64,000 nt of DNA from Spirosoma radiotolerans. GTDB lineage: Bacteria; Bacteroidota; Bacteroidia; Cytophagales; Spirosomataceae. Below the pieces are notes generated by a model. It searched no databases and was not told the origin of the DNA. It saw nothing but the letters and a program-made list of their open reading frames with translations. Positions 9,225 to 17,885 of the stretch are shown one piece after another. The translations under genes were made by a program, and so were the position numbers. Where the stretch lies: assembly GCF_000974425.1 (NCBI RefSeq), contig NZ_CP010429.1:4449501-4513500 (forward strand). The letters are read 5' to 3'. How positions within the stretch are numbered: the stretch's first letter is position 1; each line of letters begins with the position of its first letter.

Positions 9225-12200
9225 ATGAGTCTACCCGAGCTTAGTTTAAACCGACCCGTATTCGCCATGGTGATGTCTATCATCATTGTGCTTTTCGGTG
9301 TCATTGGTTTTACCTTTCTGGGCGTTCGCGAATACCCAGCTATTGACCCGCCGGTAATTTCGGTGCGGACTAACTATACGGGTGCCAACCCTGATATCAT
9401 TGAATCGCAGATCACCGAGCCTATCGAGAAGTCGCTGAATAGCATCGAAGGCATTCGGACGATCTCTTCAAATAGCGCCCTTGGTGCCAGCACCATCACG
9501 ATTGAGTTTAACCTGGATGCCAACCTGGAACAGGCGGCCAACGATGTGCGGGACAAAGTGGCGCAGGCCCAACGCCAACTTCCGCAGGATATCGATGCGC
9601 CACCGGTGGTAACAAAGGCCGATGCGAACTCGGAACCGATCATTTTCATGACCGTTCAGAGTACTACGCGCAACCCGACACAGTTGTCCGACTATGCCGA
9701 AAACGTGCTTCAGGAGCGGGTACAAACCATTCCCGGTGTCAGTCAGGCAAACATCTATGGGCTGAAACGGCAGGCGATGCGGATGTGGATCGACCCCATC
9801 AAATTGTCAGCGTATCGGCTCACATCGCAGGATATCCAGGCGGCTCTAAATGCGCAAAACGTTGAGTTACCAAGTGGTAAAGTGTATGGTAACAACACGG
9901 AACTGACTGTTAAAGCGGTTGGCCGACTGACGACGGAGGACGACTTCAATAACCTGATTCTACGTCAGACGAGCAATCAGATTGTGCGGTTTAAAGACGT
10001 GGGCTACGCCACGCTGGGTGCTGAGAACGAAGAAACCATCTCGAAGCAAAACGGCGCCGTGGGTGTTATTCTGGTGTTGATTCCGCAACCCGGTGCCAAC
10101 TATGTCAGTATCGCCGATGAGTTTTATAAACGCTTCGATCAGCTCAAAAAAGACCTGCCCGACGACATTATCGTTAGCATCGGTATCGACCGCAGTATCT
10201 TCATCCGGCGGGCTATCGAAGAGGTGGGCGAAACCCTGCTGATCTCGTTCGTGCTGGTCGTACTGGTCATCTATTTCTTCTTCCGCGACTGGCTCATTGC
10301 GTTCCGGCCATTGATTGATATTCCGGTATCGCTCATCGGTGCGTTTTTCATCATGTATGTAGCCGACTTCAGTATCAACGTCTTAACGTTGCTGGGAATC
10401 GTTTTGGCGACCGGCCTTGTTGTGGATGATGGTATTGTTGTTACGGAGAATATCTTCAAGAAGATTGAGCAGGGAATGGATACCAAGGAGGCCGCCCGGG
10501 AAGGTTCCAATGAGATCTTCTTTGCCGTACTGGCTACCTCCATCACACTGGCCATTGTGTTCCTGCCGATTATTTTCCTGGAAGGTTTCGTAGGGCGGTT
10601 GTTCCGCGAATTTGGTATTGTGGTGGCCGGAGCCGTTTTGATCTCAGCCTTTGTATCGCTTACCCTAACGCCTGTATTGAGCGTTAAACTGACCAGCAAA
10701 AATCACGGCCGTTCCTGGTTTTACCGAAAAACCGAACCCTTCTTCGAGTGGTTGGATGATTCTTACCGTTCCTCGCTCGATACCTTTATGCGGAAGCGGG
10801 GCTGGGCATTTGTCATGATTGGTGCTTGTTTGCTGTTGATTTTCGGACTGGGGGCCTTACTCAAATCCGAATTGGCTCCCCTCGAAGACCGTAGCCGTAC
10901 CCGCGTTGCGATTACATCGCCGGAAGGGACCAGCTATGAAGCACAGGCCGCCACCACCGACCGAGTTATGCAGTTGGTAATGGATTCCATTCCTGAAACA
11001 AAACTAGCTTTTAGTGTCGTAGCGCCTGGTTTTTCGGGAGCGGGGGCTGTTAACTCGTCATTCGTGATGATTAACATGACCGATCCCGGCGACCGAAAAC
11101 GATCACAGCAGGATATTGTGGACTACCTCAACAAAAACCTGAAGAAATTTAGTGAAGCGCGGATGTTTGCCACCCAGGATCAAACGATTCAGGTTGGCCG
11201 GGGCGGAGGCTTGCCGGTTCAGTTCGTGATCCAGAACCTTAATTTTGAAAAGTTACGCGAAAAGCTGCCAACGTTCCTCGACGAAGTACAGAAAGATCCG
11301 ACGTTCCAGAACTCCGACGTTGATTTAAAATTCAACAAGCCTGAACTAAACATCAGCATTGACCGCGAAAAAGCGACGAATCTGGGAATTTCGGTACAGG
11401 ATGTGGCTCAAACGTTGCAATTAGCCCTCAGTAACCGGCGATTAGCTTACTTCCTGATGAACGGTAAACAATACCAGGTTATTGGGCAAGTGGACCGGGC
11501 TGACCGGGATGCGCCTGTTGACCTGGCCTCGTTCTACGTCCGCTCCAGCCAGGGACAGCTGATTCAGTTGGATAACCTGGTAAAATTCCAGGAAGTCAGT
11601 AGCCCTCCCCAGGTGTACCATTACAACCGCTTTAAATCGGCTACCGTATCGGCCGGTCTGGCACCTGGCAAAACCGTTGGCGATGGCGTAGAAGCCATGC
11701 GGGCCATTGCCGCCCGAACGCTCGACGAGAGTTTTCAAACCGCCCTGTCCGGCCCTTCTCGCGACTACGCCGAAAGTTCATCCAACACGCTGTTTGCGTT
11801 TGGTCTGGCGCTGATTCTGGTTTATCTCGTGTTGGCAGCGCAGTTCGATTCGTTTATTGATCCGCTCATCATCATGATCACTGTACCGCTGGCTTTGGCT
11901 GGTGCGGTATTCTCGCTCTGGATGTTCAACCAGACGCTGAATATTTTTAGTCAGATCGGTATCATCATGCTGGTTGGTCTGGTCACGAAAAATGGAATCC
12001 TGATCGTGGAGTTCGCTAACGAACAACGCCTGACCGGCAAAAACAAGTTTGAAGCCGCAGCCGAATCGGCGGCCCTTCGCCTGCGCCCGATTCTGATGAC
12101 AACGCTTGTAGCCGCCTTTGGTGCGTTGCCGCTGGCTCTTGCCTTAGGATCGGCTTCTAAAAGCCGTATTCCACTCGGTATTGTTATCGTGGGTGGCTTA

Positions 12201-12335
12201 ATGTTCTCACTCGTGCTTACCCTCTACGTGGTTCCAGTGATTTATACGTACATGACACGCCGGAAAGACGTTCAGCCAGAGACAATTAAAACGGATGACA
12301 AAGCAAAACCAGAGGAACTGGAATTGCACGCTTAA
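9225..12335 (+). CDS. RND multidrug efflux transporter (HAE1/AcrB-like)
   Basis: This is a 1036-residue proton-driven inner-membrane pump of the resistance-nodulation-division superfamily. TM1 (about 12-30) is followed by the large porter loop, TM2-6 with GIVLATGLVVDDGIVVTENI (the conserved acidic pair DD in TM4), a second porter loop and TM8-12 with MLVGLVTKNGILIVEFANEQR. The length and two-fold architecture match AcrB/MexB-type exporters rather than heavy-metal CusA types. It follows its adaptor gene and ends at a strong terminator (12356-12392), forming a two-gene operon without a channel gene. Substrates cannot be read from the sequence. Confidence 0.95.
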   Translation: MSLPELSLNRPVFAMVMSIIIVLFGVIGFTFLGVREYPAIDPPVISVRTNYTGANPDIIESQITEPIEKSLNSIEGIRTISSNSALGASTITIEFNLDANLEQAANDVRDKVAQAQRQLPQDIDAPPVVTKADANSEPIIFMTVQSTTRNPTQLSDYAENVLQERVQTIPGVSQANIYGLKRQAMRMWIDPIKLSAYRLTSQDIQAALNAQNVELPSGKVYGNNTELTVKAVGRLTTEDDFNNLILRQTSNQIVRFKDVGYATLGAENEETISKQNGAVGVILVLIPQPGANYVSIADEFYKRFDQLKKDLPDDIIVSIGIDRSIFIRRAIEEVGETLLISFVLVVLVIYFFFRDWLIAFRPLIDIPVSLIGAFFIMYVADFSINVLTLLGIVLATGLVVDDGIVVTENIFKKIEQGMDTKEAAREGSNEIFFAVLATSITLAIVFLPIIFLEGFVGRLFREFGIVVAGAVLISAFVSLTLTPVLSVKLTSKNHGRSWFYRKTEPFFEWLDDSYRSSLDTFMRKRGWAFVMIGACLLLIFGLGALLKSELAPLEDRSRTRVAITSPEGTSYEAQAATTDRVMQLVMDSIPETKLAFSVVAPGFSGAGAVNSSFVMINMTDPGDRKRSQQDIVDYLNKNLKKFSEARMFATQDQTIQVGRGGGLPVQFVIQNLNFEKLREKLPTFLDEVQKDPTFQNSDVDLKFNKPELNISIDREKATNLGISVQDVAQTLQLALSNRRLAYFLMNGKQYQVIGQVDRADRDAPVDLASFYVRSSQGQLIQLDNLVKFQEVSSPPQVYHYNRFKSATVSAGLAPGKTVGDGVEAMRAIAARTLDESFQTALSGPSRDYAESSSNTLFAFGLALILVYLVLAAQFDSFIDPLIIMITVPLALAGAVFSLWMFNQTLNIFSQIGIIMLVGLVTKNGILIVEFANEQRLTGKNKFEAAAESAALRLRPILMTTLVAAFGALPLALALGSASKSRIPLGIVIVGGLMFSLVLTLYVVPVIYTYMTRRKDVQPETIKTDDKAKPEELELHA

Positions 12336-12355
12336 CGAGTATACTTGCATGACGT

Positions 12356-12392
12356 AAAAAGGGTGATTTGTTTAGGCAAATCACCCTTTTTT
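12356..12392 (+). terminator. Rho-independent terminator of the RND operon
   Basis: A 15-bp perfect stem (AAAAAGGGTGATTTG / CAAATCACCCTTTTT) with a 6-base loop TTTAGG ends in a T run, 20 bp after the pump stop codon. The A-tract on the 5' side makes it potentially bidirectional, serving the convergent SGNH-like gene as well. Confidence 0.85.
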
Positions 12393-12490
12393 GGGCTGGA
12401 GCTCTGCGCCTATGATGGGCCATCAACCAAAACGTATTATCAATCGACTGTAAAAATGCTGGAGACTTTGTCCAACCCAGCTACTTGTTT

Positions 12491-13195
12491 TTATTCCCTG
12501 CGGAAAGCCTGAATTGTAACGATGGTTGGCGCTGACTGGTAAAAGTCAAACAGGGACCGCCCCAGAAGCTCATGGCTCACTGCATTCAAGTGTTCCTGAT
12601 CGTTTGGCAGGAAGTATTCCTCGCTCGGCCGAATGACTGAATCCGTATCGAAAACACTGACCAGTCGTTTATCGGCTTCCTGAATCAGCACCGCCCGACT
12701 TCGCTTACGCAGCCAGTTTTTGATCGGCTCCAGGTGCGAAAAAGGGGTTAATAACAACACATTATGGCGGTAAGGTCTTAACTGATTAAGTAATACGGAA
12801 ATTGACGAAGTAGTGCGACTAGGCAGGACGAGCGAAAGCAAAGAATTCCCCAACGTTTTCAACTGATCGCTGATTTTTCGGGCGGCTAGTTTCCGGGAAA
12901 AGGTAGCTGAAGCCGGAAGAACGGGCATAGGAAGGCCCGACGAATGAGCAACTTGAGCTGTAGCCGTCTGAATGAGTGTATGGTCTAGTTGAAGGATAAT
13001 CAGATCATACCGATTCAGCGGCAATTGAGCCAGTGTAGCGATCGTTTGTGCCATTGTCAGATGCGCGTAGGCTTCAACAGACACCGCCTGCCCGGCTCGG
13101 CTGATGTTCCGGATAAAATGACCGATATAACTAAGATTTCCTTCCGACAGCCCATAGCCGTAGGTATGTTCGTCGCCAATCACTAAAACGTTCAT
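12491..13195 (-). CDS. SGNH/GDSL-hydrolase-like protein
   Basis: This 234-residue protein opens with MNVLVIGDEHTYGYGLS, where the block-I position of SGNH hydrolases (GDS) reads GDE. YDLIILQLDHTLIQ resembles the strand before block III, and the C-terminal PNDQEHLNAVSHELLGRSL resembles the catalytic Asp-x-x-His block V. Because Ser is replaced by Glu in block I, it may be a non-catalytic or altered member. The ATG at 13195 was chosen over an upstream ATG at 13228 because the fold begins directly with the first beta-strand. It diverges from the ECF sigma gene. The function is not known. Confidence 0.6.
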   Translation of the reverse strand: MNVLVIGDEHTYGYGLSEGNLSYIGHFIRNISRAGQAVSVEAYAHLTMAQTIATLAQLPLNRYDLIILQLDHTLIQTATAQVAHSSGLPMPVLPASATFSRKLAARKISDQLKTLGNSLLSLVLPSRTTSSISVLLNQLRPYRHNVLLLTPFSHLEPIKNWLRKRSRAVLIQEADKRLVSVFDTDSVIRPSEEYFLPNDQEHLNAVSHELLGRSLFDFYQSAPTIVTIQAFRRE

Positions 13196-13375
13196 TAGCC
13201 AAGCAAAAAATGGGATGAGTAAACCCATTTAACACCTGTACGTACTATTTAATACAAGTGTTGCTCTCCGCTAAAAAAAATAGTTAATAACTTGACTATT
13301 AGGTGCAACATTACATCATAGAAATGCGTACTACAACTATAATCAGGAATGTGTACGTAAAAATCCGACCGAACT

Positions 13376-13969
13376 TTGTTTTTTCGAAAATCATCTCCGT
13401 TCGCCGAAAATGACCTGGTTAGCGTCATTAGGGCCTGCCGTGCCAGCGACCCGCGTGCACAGCGAACGCTCTTCAAGCAATTTTTTGGATATGCCAAGAG
13501 TATCTGTCTGCGCTACACATCGAGCGTTGAAGAAGCAGAAGATGTATTGAACGAAGGATTCCTGAAAGCATTTCAACACTTGGACAGTTATGACGAGACG
13601 TTACCTTTTAAAGCTTGGTTACGAACAATTTTAGTCAACACCGCCATCAGTCACTACCGCAAGAACCATCGTTTTGAACAACATGCTTCGCTGGAATCAG
13701 GTGAGCAGGTTGCTTTCGATGATGACGTAGTGGATCAGATTGCGGCCGAGGAAATACTCGCCCTGGTCCAGCAATTGACGCCAACCTACCGTACTGTGTT
13801 TATGATGCACGTTGTCGACGGATACAGTCTCCACGAGATTGCGGGTATCCTGAGCCATAACGAAGCAACTGTTCGTTCTAACTTTGCCCGTGCCCGGCAA
13901 AAATTACAAGTGCTCATCAAACAAGCTCATTACAGTAAAACACCCTCTATTCCGTATCATGAAAACTGA
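13376..13969 (+). CDS. ECF-type RNA polymerase sigma factor
   Basis: This 197-residue sigma-70 family protein has region 2 (YAKSICLRYTSSVEEAEDVLNEGFLKAF, then FKAWLRTILVNTAISHYRK) and region 4 (LTPTYRTVFMMHVVDGYSLHEIAGILSHNEATVRSNFARARQKL). It has no region 1.1 or 3, as expected for extracytoplasmic-function sigma factors. It starts with TTG; no ATG lies upstream of region 2 in frame. Its stop codon lies within the next gene (11-bp overlap), so the two are translationally coupled. That neighbour has a cytoplasmic N-terminus, one transmembrane helix and a C-terminal beta-barrel, and is the obvious candidate for its regulator. Confidence 0.93.
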   Translation: MFFRKSSPFAENDLVSVIRACRASDPRAQRTLFKQFFGYAKSICLRYTSSVEEAEDVLNEGFLKAFQHLDSYDETLPFKAWLRTILVNTAISHYRKNHRFEQHASLESGEQVAFDDDVVDQIAAEEILALVQQLTPTYRTVFMMHVVDGYSLHEIAGILSHNEATVRSNFARARQKLQVLIKQAHYSKTPSIPYHEN

Positions 13970-15617
13970 CCGATTTTCCGATATTATCCGGCGAAAACTG
14001 GAAAGTATTCGGCCGGAATTTTCCGAAAAAGACTGGGCCCGCATGCAGTCATCGCTGCAAACCGGAATCCCACAACCGGGCACGCCCCCGTCTGGCAACC
14101 CCTTTAGCGGTGGTTTATGGACAGCCAAGCCTTGGCTGATGGCTGCGGCTACCGTAAGCGCGGTTGTGCTGGTGGGGTACGGTTTCTGGCAGCACAACGA
14201 AATCAATCGCCTGCGCCAGACAATCGGCCAGTTGAGCAAGCGGCCAACGCAACAAATGGCCACCAAACAACCGACGCTCTCAGCTCCTGATACCGCTCCA
14301 ATGGCGTCGATCCCATCAACGGAGAAGCAGACTCAGGGAGGCAAAGAAGAGTTGCTTACATCGACCGATACCAAACCAGTTCATCAACATGAGCGGGACA
14401 CAGTTTATATCACCCGCTATGTTTCTGTGCCGTCGCGTTCGCACGTGGTTCCTCCAGAAGACGAGCGCTCAACTGACCGTTCAGAAAAACCAACGGATCA
14501 GCGATACGCAACAACGGAACACACATCAGGCTCAACGGCTCAACCTAATCAATCGGATAATTTAATCAATAACCCGAAAACAGACGCGTATGGTAAACCC
14601 TCTACTTCTTCTTTAACGAGTAAAAACCCCGGCATTTCATCAGAAACAGTAACCAAAGCAGAGGTTAAGCGCCAGAAAGAGCGTCGCCTGTCGGACCAGT
14701 ATGGTACGAATCAGCAGACGAACGAGAGGGGCGTATATACTGACCAGCGTGTGTCTCAGAAAAATCCGGCTACCCAGGCAGAAAATAATCAGGACAACGC
14801 TATCGCCAGGACAAGCCTTGCACCAACTGAGGCATTTGTATCGGCTAATTATGAGCTAATCGACATGCCGTCTGTGTCAACGCCGACGATCAACTGGGCG
14901 AGTCAACTTGCCCAACGGGCAAAACGAATACGGCCCGCACGTACTACCGTGGTCTCAGGTGCAGTAGAGCAGGCCCCGGAAAGCCAACCAATTAAACACC
15001 TGGCTGGCCGTTTTCGGGCTGGGGTGGGTGGCGAGATTGCCTCTAAAGTACTCGGTGCCGGCGTTTTTACAGAGGTTTTGGTAGGTCCAAAAAGGAACTG
15101 GTCAGTAGGCATCGGTCTTAGCCAGGCTACCTACAACGGTAGATTCATCGACGATGTTGATTTCGATTCGCGGATGAAACGGGATTTCCGAAAAGAATTT
15201 GCCCATAATATTGATCCTCGTCGCGGCATTATCAACATTGATACACGCACAACTCGTATACAGATCCCGATCAATCTTGGCTATCGAATTCCGCTTAACC
15301 AAAGCCTGACATTTTCACCATCCGTTGGCACATTGCTTAATTTAACAAGTACTGAGAATGCGACCTTTTACTGCTCATTATTGATTCCCCAGCGGAGCTA
15401 CGACGAGTTTAGTTTCAGTAACTCCAGATCAATTGACCTGCTTACGAATGTTGCGTTCGGTGCTAGTTTGGAATGGCAAAATCGGCATTGGGTTTTGCAA
15501 GGCAGCCCCGTCTTAACGCTGCCTCTTCAAACAGAGCAGCTGCCCATGAAACCTGACCCCAACTGGCAGACAAAGACAACACTTGGGCTACGGGCTCGGG
15601 TTTATTATCAATTTTAG
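13959..15617 (+). CDS. Putative anti-sigma protein with one inner-membrane helix and a C-terminal outer-membrane beta-barrel
   Basis: This is a 552-residue protein. Residues 1-57 form a charged, soluble N-terminus (MKTDRFSDIIRRKLESIRPE). A single strong transmembrane helix (58-78, WLMAAATVSAVVLVGYGFW) is followed by a short heptad-like segment (80-95) and a very long Thr/Gln/Ser-rich linker (about 96-345). The last 200 residues (350-552) show alternating hydrophobic strands and end in RARVYYQF, a C-terminal aromatic typical of outer-membrane beta-barrels. The ATG at 13959 overlaps the ECF sigma gene by 11 bp. The coupling and N-terminal topology suggest an anti-sigma role. No zinc-binding HxxxCxxC motif is present. 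The barrel and the anti-sigma function are inferences from pattern and context. Confidence 0.7.
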   Translation: MKTDRFSDIIRRKLESIRPEFSEKDWARMQSSLQTGIPQPGTPPSGNPFSGGLWTAKPWLMAAATVSAVVLVGYGFWQHNEINRLRQTIGQLSKRPTQQMATKQPTLSAPDTAPMASIPSTEKQTQGGKEELLTSTDTKPVHQHERDTVYITRYVSVPSRSHVVPPEDERSTDRSEKPTDQRYATTEHTSGSTAQPNQSDNLINNPKTDAYGKPSTSSLTSKNPGISSETVTKAEVKRQKERRLSDQYGTNQQTNERGVYTDQRVSQKNPATQAENNQDNAIARTSLAPTEAFVSANYELIDMPSVSTPTINWASQLAQRAKRIRPARTTVVSGAVEQAPESQPIKHLAGRFRAGVGGEIASKVLGAGVFTEVLVGPKRNWSVGIGLSQATYNGRFIDDVDFDSRMKRDFRKEFAHNIDPRRGIINIDTRTTRIQIPINLGYRIPLNQSLTFSPSVGTLLNLTSTENATFYCSLLIPQRSYDEFSFSNSRSIDLLTNVAFGASLEWQNRHWVLQGSPVLTLPLQTEQLPMKPDPNWQTKTTLGLRARVYYQF

Positions 15618-15641
15618 AAACTGCATAGATTATAATGTCAA

Positions 15642-15688
15642 AAGTGGTAAAGGGCTGACGCAAATAGTACGTTAGCCCCTTACCACTT
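15642..15688. terminator. Bidirectional terminator hairpin between convergent genes
   Basis: Arms 15642-15660 and 15670-15688 pair at 17 of 19 positions, with a 9-base loop, and are followed on the plus side by TATTATTTTCTTC. It lies between the anti-sigma/barrel gene (plus) and the sorbosone-dehydrogenase-like gene (minus). Confidence 0.6.
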
Positions 15689-15713
15689 GTAAGGTATTAT
15701 TTTCTTCTTTTTC

Positions 15714-17033
15714 TTATGACTTACTAGCCGTTATCCTCCATATTCGGCCACCCGCGTCATCAGCAACAAGCATTGATCCATCAGGAAGGACAGCGATCCC
15801 TACTGGCCGACCATAAGCATCTTTATCCTTCCCGGTGAGAAAACCCGTCAGAAAATCTTCGGGCTTGCCAGGCTTTCCGCCCTGAAAAGGAACGAAAACG
15901 ACTTTATAGCCCGAAAATTGTGATCGATTCCAGGAACCATGCTGCCCTACAAAGGCGCCGTTGCGATACTTTTCAGGGAAGGCCGTTTTATCATAAAAGG
16001 CTAATCCCAACGACGCTGTATGCGCTCCAAGAGGAACATCCGGTACAACTGCTTTCTTCACCAGATCAGGCCGTTCACCTTTCCGGCGCGGATCTTCGTT
16101 CTGGCCGTAGTATGAGTAGGGCCATCCGTAAAAAGCACCTTCTTTCACACTGGTGAGGTAGTCGGGCACCAGGTCATCGCCAAGTTCGTCGCGCTCGTTC
16201 ACAGCCGCATAAAGCGTCTTGGTCGTTGGCTCCCAACCCATCCCAACTGGATTTCGTAAGCCGCTGGCGTAGATACGCTCGCCGGTTCCGTCGGGGTTGA
16301 TTTCCAGAATATTGGCCCGGCGGATTTCATTTTCAGGGCCGTGTTCGCCCACGTTACTACCTGATCCAACAGAAACGAATATTTTCTTACCATCGGGTCC
16401 GGCCAATAAATTTCGTGTCCAGTGATTGTTATAGCCGCCAGCCGGTAAGCTCAGAATCTTTTTTCCAGCCGTACCGATCTTCGTCTGACCGGGTTTATAG
16501 TCATACTGCATCAATCCGTCGGTATTGGCTGCATAGAATTTATTACCCAGCACCAGCATACCAAAAGGCTGATTCAAACCTGTTAGGAATGATTCCCGAA
16601 GGTCAGGCTTTCCGTCCTTATTAGTGTCACGCAAAAGCGTAATACGGTTGGCGCTGGCTTCCGTACGTTCTGATTTGCTTTTCCCCGTAACCGCGTTGAC
16701 AACGGCGTTTTTGATACCTTTTCGTTCGGTATTGGCTTCGGCAACGAAAATATCGCCGTCGGGAGCAACGTATATCCAGCGTGGGCTTTGCAGATCGCGG
16801 GCGTATTCAGTCACCGTAAACCCTGCTGGTGCCTGAGGTGTTTTGCCGGCAGGCCATTCAATAATGTTACTAAATTTCTGGCTTGATTTTGTGGCGTATG
16901 GCGCAGGCAGGCTGATTATGGTATCAACCGTAGCAACTGTCTCGCCTGTTTGATCCGTGTTCTTTTTCTGACTGCACGACCAGGCGCTGACTAACAGTGT
17001 GGTGGCCGTAACGAAAAGTGTTGATGTTTTCAT
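15714..17033 (-). CDS. PQQ-dependent sugar dehydrogenase-like lipoprotein (L-sorbosone dehydrogenase family)
   Basis: This 439-residue exported protein has the six-bladed beta-propeller of soluble quinoprotein sugar dehydrogenases. Family features include PAGFTVTEYARDLQSPRWI, RNLLAGPDGKKIFVSVGSGSNVGEHG, LRNPVGMGWEP and GRPVGIAVLPDGSMLVADDAGGRIWRI. The N-terminus MKTSTLFVTATTLLVSAWSC ends in a Cys consistent with a lipoprotein signal, although the residue before Ser (Trp) is atypical for a lipobox. The ATG at 17033 is used because the 13 upstream codons would displace the signal peptide. It would oxidise a sugar or aldose in the periplasm or at the membrane. The substrate is not determinable. 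It is last in a minus-strand run of four genes. Confidence 0.85.
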   Translation of the reverse strand: MKTSTLFVTATTLLVSAWSCSQKKNTDQTGETVATVDTIISLPAPYATKSSQKFSNIIEWPAGKTPQAPAGFTVTEYARDLQSPRWIYVAPDGDIFVAEANTERKGIKNAVVNAVTGKSKSERTEASANRITLLRDTNKDGKPDLRESFLTGLNQPFGMLVLGNKFYAANTDGLMQYDYKPGQTKIGTAGKKILSLPAGGYNNHWTRNLLAGPDGKKIFVSVGSGSNVGEHGPENEIRRANILEINPDGTGERIYASGLRNPVGMGWEPTTKTLYAAVNERDELGDDLVPDYLTSVKEGAFYGWPYSYYGQNEDPRRKGERPDLVKKAVVPDVPLGAHTASLGLAFYDKTAFPEKYRNGAFVGQHGSWNRSQFSGYKVVFVPFQGGKPGKPEDFLTGFLTGKDKDAYGRPVGIAVLPDGSMLVADDAGGRIWRITASKS

Positions 17034-17080
17034 GGTTGAGTTGATTGTATCCGTAGTCAACTCACTGTGCAATCGTTTGG

Positions 17081-17437
17081 TTATGGATTGTCTTTCTTTG
17101 CGGTTAATTCAGTTCCCTGAATAGCCATAGTCAGACTTGTAACCGCTTTTGTAGCCGCATCCCGAACAAATGTGATGATCGACCCGTATGAACTGGTAGA
17201 CTGATACGTATCCGCTTTTGCCTGCTTAACCAGCTTATTTTTGCCATAGCTATCGGCTTCGCCAAACAGATCGCCTTTCTCGGTCGTAATCACATATTTT
17301 TGAATCGGACTGCCACTCGCAAAGGTGTACGAACCGGTGTAGGCCTTCACAGAGTCAGCCGAAGCCGTTTGGGCTTTTGCCCCGGTTGCCATCATGAACA
17401 GGCTACCGGCCAGTAGAAGAGTAAGAAGTGATTTCAT
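17081..17437 (-). CDS. Small secreted protein, unknown function
   Basis: This 118-residue protein has a clear signal peptide (MKSLLTLLLAGSLFMMATGAKA, cleavage before QTASAD). The mature part is about 95 residues (YTGSYTFASGSPIQKYVITTEKGDLFGEADSYG, then a Thr/Lys-rich C-terminus). The YTGSYTF opening and predicted all-beta content resemble the small DUF3471-like domain that follows beta-lactamase-fold proteins in Bacteroidota, but that similarity is weak. It lies 47 bp upstream of the sorbosone-dehydrogenase-like gene and 39 bp downstream of the GNAT gene, so it is probably in the same transcript. Confidence 0.75.
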   Translation of the reverse strand: MKSLLTLLLAGSLFMMATGAKAQTASADSVKAYTGSYTFASGSPIQKYVITTEKGDLFGEADSYGKNKLVKQAKADTYQSTSSYGSIITFVRDAATKAVTSLTMAIQGTELTAKKDNP

Positions 17438-17476
17438 TCGTTTATAGCGGTTTAGGATATGCCTTGCACAAGGCGC

Positions 17477-17884
17477 TCACAAGGTAAGCGAAAATTTTGC
17501 ATATGGAATCGGGCCTTTATAAAATACCTCGCTAACGGCATTCATCCCGAACCGCCGGTAAAAATCGGCCGCATCCAGACGCGCATCGCACCAGAGCAGA
17601 GTGGCACCCAAACGTCGGGCTTCGGCAATCACATGGTTCAGCAATAACGTGCCAACACCTTTCCGCTGGAAATCAGGATGGGTCGCAAACTTCCGAAAGC
17701 GACTTTCCTGTCCATTAACAAATAGGGAAATCACCGCAATTAACTCCTCATGCTGAAACGCACCAAAATGATAGCCGGCCGCATCATCGTCGACTTTTAC
17801 ATACTCGAGCGGTTTGTCAGGCCAAAGCACCGAATGACGCAGCGGGTACGTCTGTTCGGCTGTAATGGATTGAATAGTAAGCAT
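17477..17884 (-). CDS. GNAT-family N-acetyltransferase
   Basis: This 135-residue enzyme has the GNAT core. FRKFATHPDFQRKGVGTLLL holds the acetyl-CoA-binding motif (QRKGVG), and LLWCDARLDAADFYRRFGMN is the usual strand-helix pair near the end. It is close to the ElaA/YjcF-like short acetyltransferases (LRHSVLWPDKPLEYVKVDDD at the N-terminus). The acceptor is unknown. It starts one base after the stop codon of the PLP dehydratase gene upstream, implying co-transcription and coupled translation. Confidence 0.85.
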   Translation of the reverse strand: MLTIQSITAEQTYPLRHSVLWPDKPLEYVKVDDDAAGYHFGAFQHEELIAVISLFVNGQESRFRKFATHPDFQRKGVGTLLLNHVIAEARRLGATLLWCDARLDAADFYRRFGMNAVSEVFYKGPIPYAKFSLTL

Positions 17885-17885
17885 G

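Noticed and set aside
10271-10699. A 142-codon open frame opposite the RND pump gene
   Set aside because: Lys/Ser/Thr-rich antisense product of membrane-helix codons; no independent signal.
12491-13195. Calling the SGNH-like gene an active esterase
   Set aside because: The nucleophile Ser position in block I reads Glu (GDE), so catalytic activity is not supported.
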